From Microbacteriaceae bacterium MWH-Ta3 (GTDB lineage Bacteria > Actinomycetota > Actinomycetes > Actinomycetales > Microbacteriaceae): a DNA stretch of 64,000 bases. The notes below the pieces were generated by a model. It was not told the DNA's origin. It saw nothing but the letters and a program-made list of their open reading frames with translations, and did no database searches. The stretch covers positions 1,426,001-1,490,000 of the forward strand of contig QBKD01000001.1 of assembly GCA_003053925.1 (NCBI GenBank), in the 5' to 3' direction. Below are positions 1 through 7,845 of this stretch, piece after piece. Both the position numbers and the translations under genes were made by a program. Each line of letters starts with the position of its first letter. The stretch's first letter is position 1.

Positions 1-635
1 CCGTATGTGTATCCCTCGTCATCGTGCGCTTGGAGTAACGGTGCACCGGATTCGGGGACGGGGCACACGACCGAATCTTCTAACGAGTCGGCCGGAGAAA
101 CGGTCTGATACCACCGATCAATAAGGTTCGCGTTCAAGAGCAACGTCACCAAATCTGCTCCGCCTTCACACAGAATTCGGCGATAGCCCCGCTCGCGCAG
201 TGCACCAATCACAAATTCGCCCGTAAAAAGGGGAATATGCGCCACTTCGTGGCCCGATATCTCGGATTCCGCGGTGTCTGTGGTGATGACAATCAGCCCG
301 CCATCTGCGCGCTCGACGGCGCCAGCCGGAGGAGTTGCGGAGCGCGACACGATAGCAATCGGCATGTCCCGCGGAACACCGAGTGGCTCGTTGCGAACCG
401 TCGCGGCACCCATGACTACGACGTCGGCCGAGGCGCGCAACAGTTTCACAATTCTGCGGTCAAAGCCACCCGTCAGGCCGTCACTCGAGCCATCGGCACC
501 CGCCATGTGCCCGTCCTCGGTCGTGATGACGTTACTCCACACCCACTCACTGTCATCGGACTCAACCCACAGATCCGCGAAGTCCGCGAACGAGTCGACG
601 GTTGCCGAGAACGGGTAGTCCATGTGTATCGTCAT
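1..635 (-). CDS. RibD C-terminal-domain reductase (dihydrofolate/pyrimidine reductase family), partial
   Basis: The gene runs off the left edge; 211 codons are visible without a stop, read leftwards from an ATG at 635-633 (MTIHMDYPFSA). A second in-frame ATG lies at 623-621. The segments VVVMGAATVRNEP and CEGGADLVTLL match the NADPH-binding core of RibD_C/DHFR-fold reductases, which act on riboflavin intermediates or, in actinobacterial stand-alone forms, on dihydrofolate. No deaminase domain is seen in the visible part. The gene is divergent from zapE, the arrangement known for M. tuberculosis Rv2671/Rv2670c, which supports a Rv2671-like enzyme. The exact substrate cannot be told from the sequence. 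Confidence 0.82.
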   Translation of the reverse strand, partial: MTIHMDYPFSATVDSFADFADLWVESDDSEWVWSNVITTEDGHMAGADGSSDGLTGGFDRRIVKLLRASADVVVMGAATVRNEPLGVPRDMPIAIVSRSATPPAGAVERADGGLIVITTDTAESEISGHEVAHIPLFTGEFVIGALRERGYRRILCEGGADLVTLLLNANLIDRWYQTVSPADSLEDSVVCPVPESGAPLLQAHDDEGYTY

Positions 636-641
636 GTCGCC

Positions 642-647
642 ATTCTC
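642..647 (-). promoter_or_regulatory. possible -10 of the reductase gene
   Basis: On the minus strand GAGAAT lies with six bases between it and the ATG at 635, the same spacing as the leaderless promoters elsewhere in the window. The first base is not the usual T and no -35 box is evident, so this is weak. Confidence 0.25.
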
Positions 648-654
648 TCGCGAG

Positions 655-660
655 TAGGCT
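655..660 (+). promoter_or_regulatory. candidate -10 box of zapE
   Basis: TAGGCT, about 26 bases before the zapE GTG, fits an actinobacterial TANNNT -10. No -35 hexamer is convincing. Confidence 0.3.
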
Positions 661-685
661 TAGGACGGATACAGAGGGGTGTGTG

Positions 686-1672
686 GTGTCGGTAATACAT
701 TTGGTCGGTCGCGACCCGCAACTGACGACGGCGCAAATGTTGGCCCACCTCACGCCTCCGCCACAGTTTCAGTCGGCATCTTTTGAGTCGTACAGACCAG
801 ACGATTCGTACCCGTCGCAGTCCGATGCGCGCGATCAGGTCTCGCATTTTTTTGATGCGGCCGCTCGTAAGGGTTTGTTCGGAAAGGCCCTCGTTCAACC
901 ATCGGGGATTTATCTAGATGGTGGCTTTGGTGTGGGTAAAACACACCTATTGGCGGCCGCATGGCACACCGCTTCGGGGCGCAAATACTTTGGAACGTTT
1001 ATCGAGTACACCGCGCTTGTTGGCGCGCTGGGGTACGCCAACGCGGTGCAGGCGCTGAAGGGTGCATCGTTCATCGCCATCGACGAATTCGAGCTGGATG
1101 ATCCGGGCGACACGATGCTGATGACGCGCCTTCTGGGCGAACTCATGGAAACCGGTACGAAGGTGATGGCGACCTCAAACACGCCGCCCAACGCGCTGGG
1201 CGAGGGGCGCTTTGCCGCAGCAGATTTCTTGCGCGAAATCCATGCCCTCTCCGCGCGCTTCACCACTTTGCGCATCGACGGCGTCGACTACCGGCATCGT
1301 GAAAATTCGGGACATGCTGTTGTCTCGAGCGAAGCCGAAATCGAGGAGTACTGTGCAGGCGCGTCCGGTTCGATCGCGCACGACGCGTTCCGTGACGTTG
1401 TTCGGCACCTCGCACGCGTACACCCCAGCAAATATCACATGCTTATCGACGGTGTGGATGGCATTGCCTGGACACAGGTGACAGAATTCACCGACCAAAA
1501 TGACGCGTTGAGATTCGTGGCCCTGGTGGACCGCCTGTATGACGCGGATATTCCCATTCGCGCTGCGGGTGTTGCTGTGGATGAAATTTTTCCTGCCTCA
1601 ATGCTCGAGGGCGGATATCGCAAGAAGTATTTGCGCGCGATGTCGCGTCTTGTCGCGCTCACACACAAGTAG
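686..1672 (+). CDS. zapE: Cell division protein ZapE (AFG1-like ATPase)
   Basis: Cytoplasmic P-loop ATPase of the AFG1/ZapE family, which in E. coli acts at the FtsZ ring and in mitochondria assists protein quality control. The Walker A motif GGFGVGKT is at about residues 79-86 and a Walker B-like FIAIDEFELDD at about 127-137, followed by a sensor region with MATSNTPP. I chose GTG at 686 (MSVIHLVGRDPQL): AGAGGGG at 673-679 is a suitable ribosome site. GTG at 683 is an alternative, and the longer reading from 602 overlaps the divergent gene. The product is 328 residues, normal for actinobacterial ZapE. It is monocistronic and divergent from the reductase gene. Confidence 0.9.
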   Translation: MSVIHLVGRDPQLTTAQMLAHLTPPPQFQSASFESYRPDDSYPSQSDARDQVSHFFDAAARKGLFGKALVQPSGIYLDGGFGVGKTHLLAAAWHTASGRKYFGTFIEYTALVGALGYANAVQALKGASFIAIDEFELDDPGDTMLMTRLLGELMETGTKVMATSNTPPNALGEGRFAAADFLREIHALSARFTTLRIDGVDYRHRENSGHAVVSSEAEIEEYCAGASGSIAHDAFRDVVRHLARVHPSKYHMLIDGVDGIAWTQVTEFTDQNDALRFVALVDRLYDADIPIRAAGVAVDEIFPASMLEGGYRKKYLRAMSRLVALTHK

Positions 1673-1825
1673 TTCACGGCAGCGGTTCCTCGTGGTGCGA
1701 CACGCGCCTGAAACATTTGCCGCATTCGTTAACCTGCAGGAAACCTCACACACGATTCGCCGAAACGCAACCCCCAGAACATAGAGGCAGGTCGAAAGAC
1801 CACCACACTATGAAAGGGAACTGTT

Positions 1826-3028
1826 ATGGAATCTGGAAACTTGACGTGGGCGGTTGTGGCCACAGCACTTGTGCTGTTCATGACGCCAGGCGTCGCATTC
1901 TTCTACGGTGGCCTCGTGAAGGCCAAGAGCGTTATCTCGATGATGATGATGAGCTTCGGCGCAATCGGACTCATCGGAGTCCTCTGGATTCTCGTGGGCT
2001 TCAACATGTCGGCGGTTAGCGATGTGTGGCAATTCGCGGGTGATCCGTTCAGTAACTTCGGCCTTGCCGCCGCAGACAACGAGACTCTGATTGGAGCTGC
2101 ATACGGCGCAACCTTTGCGATTATTACCGTTGCCCTGATCTCGGGTGCCATTGTTGACCGTGCGCGTTTCGGGGCCTGGATGGTCTTTGTTGCGATCTTT
2201 GGTGTCTTCGTGTACTTCCCCGTCGCAGCATGGGTATGGGGCGGCGGCTGGATCATGGGCCTTGGTGAAACGCTGGGACTGCCCGGTGTTATTGACTACG
2301 CCGGTGGAACCGCGGTACACATCAACGCAGGTGCCGCTGCTCTGGCGCTGGCTTTGGTATTGGGTAAGCGCGTGAAGTTCGCAAAGGGCACTCACCAGCC
2401 ACACAACGTACCCCTGATGCTCATTGGTGTCGCGATCCTGTGGTTCGGCTGGTTCGGTTTCAACGCTGGCGCTGAATTCCTCGGCGACATGGGTGGTGTC
2501 GGTCTGATCACGATTAACACGCTGGGCGCAACTGCCGCCGGTATCCTCGGCTGGATGCTCGTCGAAAAGATCAAGGACGGCAAGGCAACGAGCGTTGGCG
2601 CAGGTTCTGGTGCCGTCACGGGTCTGGTAGCTATTACTCCTGCATGTGCCAACCTCACACCCGGCTGGGCGCTGGTTTTGGGACTCATTGCGGGTGCCAT
2701 CAGCGCACTGGCAATTGAACTGAAGTTCAAGCTGGGCTTTGACGACTCGCTCGATGTTGTGGGAATTCACCTCGTCGCTGGTTTCATCGGAACGGTGTAC
2801 CTGGGCTTCTTCGCAACCGACACCGGACTGTTCACGGGTGGCGACACGGGTCAGCTCGTCGTGCAGCTCATCGCCTCGGTGGGCGTCATGATCTACTCGT
2901 TCGTTGTGTCCTTGATTGTCGGATACGCCATCGAAAAGACCATCGGCTTCCGCTTGAAGCCCGAGGACGAGATGGCCGGTATCGATACCGTCGTGCACGG
3001 TGAAGTCGGATACGCCATCAACGACTAG
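1826..3028 (+). CDS. amtB: Ammonium transporter AmtB, first copy
   Basis: Amt/Mep/Rh family integral membrane channel for ammonium uptake, 400 residues with about 11 hydrophobic segments and no separate signal peptide. Visible family features are FFYGGL near residue 25, the conserved Asp157 in VIDYAG, the first twin-His His165 in AVHINAG and the second twin-His His316 in VVGIHLVAG. The ATG at 1826 follows AAAGGGAA. It is followed by two hairpins and then by a second amt gene whose protein is very similar by eye. No glnK (PII) gene is attached, although amtB-glnK-glnD is the common actinobacterial order. The 153 bases upstream (1673-1825) hold no gene and no operator that I can name. Confidence 0.95.
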   Translation: MESGNLTWAVVATALVLFMTPGVAFFYGGLVKAKSVISMMMMSFGAIGLIGVLWILVGFNMSAVSDVWQFAGDPFSNFGLAAADNETLIGAAYGATFAIITVALISGAIVDRARFGAWMVFVAIFGVFVYFPVAAWVWGGGWIMGLGETLGLPGVIDYAGGTAVHINAGAAALALALVLGKRVKFAKGTHQPHNVPLMLIGVAILWFGWFGFNAGAEFLGDMGGVGLITINTLGATAAGILGWMLVEKIKDGKATSVGAGSGAVTGLVAITPACANLTPGWALVLGLIAGAISALAIELKFKLGFDDSLDVVGIHLVAGFIGTVYLGFFATDTGLFTGGDTGQLVVQLIASVGVMIYSFVVSLIVGYAIEKTIGFRLKPEDEMAGIDTVVHGEVGYAIND

Positions 3029-3031
3029 AAC

Positions 3032-3068
3032 TTCGTGGGGGCACATTCGGGTGGATGTGCCCCACGAA
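3032..3068 (+). terminator. hairpin after the first amtB
   Basis: Arms at 3032-3046 and 3055-3068 pair over 14 bp with one bulged G and an 8-base loop, three bases after the amtB stop. There is no T tract, so it may be an mRNA-stabilising hairpin or a non-canonical terminator. Confidence 0.5.
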
Positions 3069-3091
3069 CCTCTCACATCACTATCTGCAAC

Positions 3092-3116
3092 ACGTGCGTA
3101 ACGTACGCACGTTTTT
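3092..3116 (+). terminator. intrinsic terminator between the two amtB genes
   Basis: A perfect 9-bp stem (3092-3100 with 3104-3112), a 3-base loop and a run of five T at 3112-3116 make a canonical intrinsic terminator. It implies that the second amtB has its own promoter. Confidence 0.8.
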
Positions 3117-3203
3117 GTAATATCCCCGAAACATTGGGGGAGCCTCCCTGTAATCCTTGTGCCGCACCATGGTGACACCACCACACAGCGACAGGGGACA
3201 TCA

Positions 3204-4409
3204 ATGGATACTGGGCACATGGTCTGGGCCGTGATGGCAACGGCACTCGTACTCTTCATGACACCGGGACTCGCGTTTTTCTATGGAGGCCTCGTGAAGG
3301 CCAAGAGCGTTATCTCCATGATGATGATGAGCATCGGTTCTATCGGGCTCATCGGCGTTCTGTGGATCCTTTTCGGCGACAGCATGAGTCGAGTCGCTAA
3401 CCCGGGTGATTTCGCCGGTAACCCGTTCGGAGATTTTGCCCTCGTAGCGGCAGACAACGAGCGACTTCTGCAGTCCGCCTTCGCCGCCTCGTTTGCGATT
3501 ATCACTGTTGCGCTTATTTCGGGCGCAATCGCTGACCGAGCGAAATTCGGCGCATGGATGGTCTTTGCAGGGCTTTACGCCGTACTCGTGTACTTCCCGG
3601 TGTCGGCGTGGGTGTGGGGCGGTGGCTGGATTCAGCACCTCGGCGAATCGCTCGGACTTCCCGACGTGATTGATTACGCGGGCGGACTCGTCGTCGAAAT
3701 CAATTCGGGTGCAGCCGCGTTGGCGCTGGCTCTAGTCTTGGGCAAGCGTGTCAATTTCGGTAAGGGCGTCCACCAACCTCACAACGTGCCGCTGACTCTG
3801 ATTGGGTTTGGAATTCTCTGGTTCGGTTGGTTCGGGTTTAACGCGGGCGCGGCAGCGTTCGGGGACATGTCGACAATCGGCGTCATCTTCATGAACACCT
3901 TTGCGTCAAGCGCCGCCGGTATTTTGGGATGGATTGTCATCGAGAAGTTCAAGGACGGTAAGGCCACCAGCGTTGGCGCAGCGAGTGGCGCGGTGGCGGG
4001 ATTGGTGGCCATTACTCCGTCGTGCGCGAATTTGACGCCGGGCTGGTCATTGCTCTTGGGTGCGATCGCAGGAATCATCTCGGCCTACGCCATCGAGTTG
4101 AAGTTCAAGCTGGGCTTCGACGACTCGTTGGATGTTGTGGGATTGCACCTCGTAGCCGGCCTTGTCGGAACGCTCTATCTGGGGTTCTTCGCAACCGGCA
4201 CAGGGCTCTTCACGGGTGGCGATCTGGGTCAATTGGCAGTGCAGTTGATTGCGGCCTTAGCCGTGCTCGTGTACTCGTTCTTTGCCGCGCTCATCATCGG
4301 CTTCACGGTCGACAAGTTCATCGGTTTCCGGATTCACTCGGATGATGAGCTTGCCGGAATCGACACCGTGGTTCACGGCGAGCTGGGATACGCGCTCGAA
4401 GCCGACTAA
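3204..4409 (+). CDS. amtB: Ammonium transporter AmtB paralogue with Glu at the first twin-His site
   Basis: Second Amt family channel, 401 residues and collinear with the first copy. ATG 3204 (MDTGHMVWAV) follows ACAGGGGACA and matches the N-terminus of the neighbour; an upstream in-frame start at 3159 lacks this match. Asp157 and the second twin-His His316 are present, but the first twin-His is replaced by Glu165 (codon GAA at 3696-3698, context LVVEINSG). The same His-to-Glu exchange is known in fungal Mep1/Mep3 transporters, where it changes transport properties. The two copies probably arose by tandem duplication and may have specialised for different pH or ammonium conditions; that part is inference. 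Confidence 0.94.
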   Translation: MDTGHMVWAVMATALVLFMTPGLAFFYGGLVKAKSVISMMMMSIGSIGLIGVLWILFGDSMSRVANPGDFAGNPFGDFALVAADNERLLQSAFAASFAIITVALISGAIADRAKFGAWMVFAGLYAVLVYFPVSAWVWGGGWIQHLGESLGLPDVIDYAGGLVVEINSGAAALALALVLGKRVNFGKGVHQPHNVPLTLIGFGILWFGWFGFNAGAAAFGDMSTIGVIFMNTFASSAAGILGWIVIEKFKDGKATSVGAASGAVAGLVAITPSCANLTPGWSLLLGAIAGIISAYAIELKFKLGFDDSLDVVGLHLVAGLVGTLYLGFFATGTGLFTGGDLGQLAVQLIAALAVLVYSFFAALIIGFTVDKFIGFRIHSDDELAGIDTVVHGELGYALEAD

Positions 4410-4420
4410 CACGTAGGGAG

Positions 4421-4459
4421 ATGCGACAAGGGACGTCCCGCGGGCGCCCCTTGTCGCAT
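4421..4459 (+). terminator. hairpin after the second amtB
   Basis: Arms at 4421-4432 and 4448-4459 pair over 12 bp around a 15-base GC-rich loop, 12 bases after the stop codon. There is no T tract; it could serve transcripts from both sides, as the tRNA-Val(CAC) gene ends towards it. Confidence 0.6.
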
Positions 4460-4490
4460 TGACGAAGATGTGAAACAGACGGAGATATCG

Positions 4491-4563
4491 TGGGCGATAC
4501 CGGACTCGAACCGATGACCTCTTCCGTGTGAAGGAAGCGCGCTACCAACTGCGCCAATCGCCC
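4491..4563 (-). tRNA. tRNA-Val (anticodon CAC)
   Basis: A 73-nt cloverleaf on the minus strand. The acceptor arms GGGCGAT and ATCGCCC pair perfectly, the anticodon stem CTTCC/GGAAG closes a TTCACAC loop giving anticodon CAC, and the T loop has GGTTCGAGTCC. The discriminator is A and the CCA is not encoded (next bases CGA). It ends towards the amtB hairpin and is divergent from the plus-strand tRNA cluster. Confidence 0.96.
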
Positions 4564-4681
4564 GCCTCGATAATCTTGCCATATCGACACGGTGTACGGG
4601 TTCACTCGGCGATTTCAGGGCTAATTTCTGGGAAATATCCTGGGAAAATTGCGGAAAACGCGCGACACGGTCGTGTCGGTT

Positions 4682-4709
4682 TTGCGTTCACAGAAAAATC
4701 GGTTAGAGT
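4682..4709 (+). promoter_or_regulatory. candidate promoter of the tRNA-Gly/Cys/Val cluster
   Basis: TTGCGT at 4682-4687, a 16-base spacer and TAGAGT at 4704-4709 lie 25 bases before tRNA-Gly. A near-palindrome at 4663-4678 sits directly upstream. The rest of the 170-base gap (4564-4733) shows no gene. Confidence 0.5.
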
Positions 4710-4733
4710 CATGGAGTTGCAGAAATGCAGCGT

Positions 4734-4805
4734 GCGGATGTGGCGCAGTGGTAGCGCATCACCTTGCCAAGGTGAGGGTCGCGAGTTCGAATCTCGTCAT
4801 CCGCT
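4734..4805 (+). tRNA. tRNA-Gly (anticodon GCC)
   Basis: A 72-nt cloverleaf with acceptor arms GCGGATG/CATCCGC, anticodon stem TCACC/GGTGA and loop TTGCCAA giving GCC. The T arm contains GAGTTCGAATCTC and the discriminator is T. CCA is not encoded. It is the first gene of a three-tRNA cluster. Confidence 0.97.
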
Positions 4806-4835
4806 CGGAAAGGCCCGTAGGGTCATACCCCACAC

Positions 4836-4906
4836 GGTGGCGTGGCCGAGAGGCGAGGCAGCGGCCTGCAAAGCCGTCCACACGGGTTCAAATCCCGTCG
4901 CCACCT
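4836..4906 (+). tRNA. tRNA-Cys (anticodon GCA)
   Basis: A 71-nt cloverleaf with acceptor arms GGTGGCG/CGCCACC and an anticodon loop CTGCAAA giving GCA. The T arm contains CGGGTTCAAATCCCG and the discriminator is T. CCA is not encoded. It lies 30 bases after tRNA-Gly. Confidence 0.96.
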
Positions 4907-4932
4907 CGCAGGTCACACAACTTCATAGCCTT

Positions 4933-5004
4933 GGGCGATTGGCGCAGCGGTAGCGCGCTTCCCTGACACGGAAGAGGTCACTGGTTCGATCCCAGTATCG
5001 CCCA
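4933..5004 (+). tRNA. tRNA-Val (anticodon GAC), with encoded CCA
   Basis: A 72-nt cloverleaf with acceptor arms GGGCGAT/ATCGCCC, anticodon stem CTTCC/GGAAG and loop CTGACAC giving GAC. The discriminator A at 5004 is followed by CCA at 5005-5007, unlike the four other tRNA genes in the window. The 3' part of this gene, from T4982 through the CCA, is the first 26 bases of a 79-nt unit that then repeats in tandem. Confidence 0.97.
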
Positions 5005-5228
5005 CCAACTTTTACACGGAAGACCGAGCCTGTGGCTCGTCTCACCACGGTGTGGTTCGCTGGTTCGATCCCAGTATCGCCCACCAACTTTTACACGGAA
5101 GACCGAGCCTGTGGCTCGGCTCACCACGGTGTGGTTCGCTGGTTCGATCCCAGTATCGCCCACCAACTTTTACACGGAAGACCGAGCCGGTGGCTCGGCT
5201 CACCACGGTGTGGTTCGCTGGTTCGATC
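4982..5228 (+). repeat. tandem array of 79-nt units derived from the 3' end of tRNA-Val(GAC)
   Basis: Three complete units (4982-5060, 5061-5139, 5140-5218) and a 10-base start of a fourth (5219-5228). By eye they differ at two positions: T5040 is G in units 2 and 3, and the T in the first hairpin loop becomes G in unit 3. Each unit has the tRNA T arm, 3' acceptor strand and CCA (26 nt), then 53 nt holding ACACGGAAGA (also in the tRNA anticodon arm, 4966-4975), a hairpin CCGAGCC/GGCTCGG (one pair shorter in unit 1) and a small hairpin ACCAC-GGT-GTGGT. No 5' tRNA half is repeated, so the extra copies cannot fold as full tRNAs. The period is not a multiple of three, which argues against a coding role. 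The function is unknown. Confidence 0.93.
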
Positions 5229-5278
5229 GTCTCCGCGACATGCACGACTCCTGGCAAATGGGGCGTCGACTCATTCCG

Positions 5279-5284
5279 TAGAAT
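5279..5284 (+). promoter_or_regulatory. candidate -10 box of thrS
   Basis: TAGAAT, 36 bases before the thrS start and downstream of the repeat array, would give a short thrS leader of about 25 bases. No -35 box is clear. The bases 5229-5278 show nothing else. Confidence 0.45.
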
Positions 5285-5314
5285 TGACAGGTTGCTTACC
5301 GCAGGAGGATCGAC

Positions 5315-7297
5315 GTGTCGGAACCCATTTCACTCAGCCAGCCCAACACGGGGTTCGAGCTGTTCACCGACCGTACCGTTGTCGCCATGCGCGTCAACGG
5401 CGAGCTACGTGACCTTGCGCACCAGGCACAAGCAGGCGACACGGTCGAGGCCGTAACAATCGGTTCCGACGACGGCCTGGCCATTTTGCGCCACTCCGCG
5501 GCCCACGTGCTGGCGCAGGCTGTGCAGCGCATCAACCCCGAGGCCAAGCTCGGCATTGGCCCGCCCGTGACGGACGGCTTCTATTACGACTTCGATGTCG
5601 ACACCGCGTTTACCCCCGAAAACATGACCGCGCTCGATAAGGAAATGAGCCGCATCATTCGTGAGGGCCAGCGTTTCATGCGCCGTGTTGTCAGCGAAGA
5701 CGAGGCTCGTGCGGAACTGGCGCACGAACCGTACAAGCTCGAGCTCATCGGCTTGAAGGGCGGCAGCACCGGGGACGACAACGAGAGTGTCGAGGTGGGT
5801 GGTGCCGAACTCACCATCTACGACAACGTTGATCCCAAGACGGGCGAGACGGTCTGGAAGGACCTGTGTCGCGGACCGCACCTTCCCAACACTCGCATGA
5901 TCGGCGAGGGCGTCAAGCTCATGCGCCTTGCGGCCGCCTACTGGCGTGGTTCCGAGAAGAACAAGCAGCTACAGCGCATCTACGGCACGGCATGGCCATC
6001 GAAGCAGGAACTGCGCGACTACACCGAACGCCTGGAGGAGGCCGCCAAGCGCGACCACCGTCGTTTGGGTGCCGAACTTGACCTGTTTTCATTCCCCGAT
6101 GAAATTGGTTCCGGGCTGGCCGTTTTCCATCCCAAGGGCGGTGTGATCCGCAAGACGATGGAAGATTATTCGCGCAAGCGTCACGAAGAGGCCGGATACG
6201 ACTTTGTCTATTCGCCGCACATCACCAAGCAGAACCTGTTTGAACAGAGTGGACACTTGGCGTGGTACAAGGACGGAATGTTCCCGCCCATGCACCTCGA
6301 CGAAATCCGTAACGAGGCGGGCGAGGTCACGCGCGCCGGTGTCGATTACTACCTCAAGCCGATGAACTGCCCGTTCCACATTCTGATTTTCCGTTCACAG
6401 GGTCGGTCGTATCGCGACTTGCCTCTGCGACTTTTCGAATTCGGCTCCGTGTACCGATACGAGAAGAGCGGTGTGGTGCATGGCCTCACCCGCGTTCGTG
6501 GCATGACCCAGGACGACGCACACATTTTCACCACGGTCGAATCCATGGAGGATGAACTCAAGGGCGTCATCGACTTCGTTCTCGGTTTGCTACGCGACTA
6601 TGGTTTGACGGATTTCTACCTCGAGTTGTCGACCCGCGACGCAACGAAGGAAAAGTTTGTCGGAGACGATGAGCTGTGGGAGACGGCCACAGCAACGTTG
6701 GAGCGTGTCGCGACCGAGACAGGCCTCACCCTGGTTCCAGACCCTGGTGGAGCCGCGTTCTATGGGCCAAAGATTTCTGTCCAGGCACGCGATGCAATCG
6801 GTCGAACCTGGCAGATGTCCACTATTCAACTTGATTTCAACCTGCCCGAACGTTTTGACCTGGAGTACACGGCCAACGACGGTTCGCGGAAGCGTCCCGT
6901 CATGATTCACCGCGCCCTGTTTGGGTCGATCGAGCGGTTCTTCGGCGTACTCATCGAACACTATGCAGGTGCCTTCCCTGTGTGGCTGGCACCAGTACAG
7001 GTGGTCGGAATTCCCGTTGCCGAGGAGTACGCCGATTACCTGCACGGAATCATCACCGAGCTAAAGTCGCGTGGTGTTCGTGCGCAACTTGACGTGTCCG
7101 ATGATCGCATGCAGAAGAAGATTCGCAACCACACCATGGCGAAAGTTCCATATCAGCTGATTGCGGGTGAGGACGATCGTGCAAATGGCGCGGTGTCCTT
7201 CCGATTCCGAAACGGCGAACAAATCAACGGCGTACCTGTTGCTGATGCAATCGACCGAATTCTGTCGCACATCGAAACTCGTTCCGTGGACCTCTAA
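5315..7297 (+). CDS. thrS: Threonine--tRNA ligase
   Basis: Class II aminoacyl-tRNA synthetase that charges tRNA-Thr, 660 residues. Domain order: a TGS-like N-terminus (about 1-60), an editing domain with HSAAHVLAQ, a catalytic core with NCPFH (zinc ligand Cys), motif 2 around GSVYRYE and [14 protein letters not shown] and MIHRALFGS (zinc ligand His residues), then an anticodon-binding domain. The GTG start at 5315 is set by GCAGGAGGA at 5301-5309. The stop overlaps the ATG of the HIT gene by one base (TAATG), so the two are translationally coupled. The thrS-HIT pair is conserved in actinobacteria. Confidence 0.97.
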   Translation: MSEPISLSQPNTGFELFTDRTVVAMRVNGELRDLAHQAQAGDTVEAVTIGSDDGLAILRHSAAHVLAQAVQRINPEAKLGIGPPVTDGFYYDFDVDTAFTPENMTALDKEMSRIIREGQRFMRRVVSEDEARAELAHEPYKLELIGLKGGSTGDDNESVEVGGAELTIYDNVDPKTGETVWKDLCRGPHLPNTRMIGEGVKLMRLAAAYWRGSEKNKQLQRIYGTAWPSKQELRDYTERLEEAAKRDHRRLGAELDLFSFPDEIGSGLAVFHPKGGVIRKTMEDYSRKRHEEAGYDFVYSPHITKQNLFEQSGHLAWYKDGMFPPMHLDEIRNEAGEVTRAGVDYYLKPMNCPFHILIFRSQGRSYRDLPLRLFEFGSVYRYEKSGVVHGLTRVRGMTQDDAHIFTTVESMEDELKGVIDFVLGLLRDYGLTDFYLELSTRDATKEKFVGDDELWETATATLERVATETGLTLVPDPGGAAFYGPKISVQARDAIGRTWQMSTIQLDFNLPERFDLEYTANDGSRKRPVMIHRALFGSIERFFGVLIEHYAGAFPVWLAPVQVVGIPVAEEYADYLHGIITELKSRGVRAQLDVSDDRMQKKIRNHTMAKVPYQLIAGEDDRANGAVSFRFRNGEQINGVPVADAIDRILSHIETRSVDL

Positions 7298-7845
7298 TGC
7301 CCGACTCGCGGTTCGAAACTTCGGAAGGGCATCCGGGAACGCCCGATGGCTTTCAGCGACTATGGACGCCTCACCGCATGGTCTATCTGGCACAAGAGAC
7401 GGGACATGTTGGTTGTCCCTTCTGTACCGCGCCGGAGGGAAGCGATGAGGACGGTCTCATCGTGTTTCGGGGGACCGTGTCCTATGTTCTGCTGAATCTG
7501 TATCCCTACAATTCCGGTCACGTGTTGGTGTGCCCCTACCGCCACGTTGCGACCTACGATCAAGCAACGGCGGAGGAAGTTGCGGAAATCGGCGAACTGA
7601 CACAGATTGCGATGCGCGTCCTGCGTGACGTGAGCGGCTGTGTGGGATTCAACCTGGGAATGAACCAAGGAGAGGTCGCAGGTGCAGGCATCGAGGAGCA
7701 CTTGCATCAGCACATCGTTCCTCGTTGGCGTAACGACGCAAATTTCTTTCCGATTATTGCCCAAACCAAGGCAATTCCGCGTTTGTTGGGTGAGGTGCGG
7801 GAGCAGCTCGCGCAGGCGTGGCCCACGACAACTACACTTGAATAA
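7297..7845 (+). CDS. HIT-domain protein, probable Ap4A phosphorylase
   Basis: Histidine-triad nucleotide hydrolase/transferase of 182 residues. It has a metal-site-like CPFC at the front and the triad EEHLHQHIVPRW near residues 132-143. Its place behind thrS matches M. tuberculosis Rv2613c, which phosphorolyses diadenosine tetraphosphate; that specific activity is inferred from synteny. The ATG overlaps the thrS stop by one base. In many actinobacteria pgsA and PIM-synthesis genes follow; here pdxS follows after 36 bases. Confidence 0.85.
   Translation: MPDSRFETSEGHPGTPDGFQRLWTPHRMVYLAQETGHVGCPFCTAPEGSDEDGLIVFRGTVSYVLLNLYPYNSGHVLVCPYRHVATYDQATAEEVAEIGELTQIAMRVLRDVSGCVGFNLGMNQGEVAGAGIEEHLHQHIVPRWRNDANFFPIIAQTKAIPRLLGEVREQLAQAWPTTTTLE

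Noticed and set aside
1808-3259. 483-codon open frame on the minus strand opposite the first amtB
   Set aside because: It mirrors a clear transporter gene, has a low-complexity Asp/Glu/His-rich translation and no ribosome site; such long antisense frames are expected at this GC content.
4663-4678. Near-palindrome followed by TTTT upstream of the tRNA cluster as a terminator
   Set aside because: No rightward gene lies upstream to terminate; it may equally be chance or an operator, and the T run overlaps the candidate -35 box.
4982-5228. CRISPR array
   Set aside because: The units are contiguous and contain no unique spacers; no cas gene is near.
4982-5228. T-box leader of thrS
   Set aside because: The sequence mimics the tRNA itself rather than a T-box specifier/antiterminator, and it corresponds to Val, not Thr.
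4978-5456. Short open frames on both strands across the tRNA-Val repeats
   Set aside because: They read through tRNA and repeat sequence, and the 79-base period shifts the frame at each unit. The minus-strand translation resembles the spurious proteins often predicted from antisense tRNA genes.
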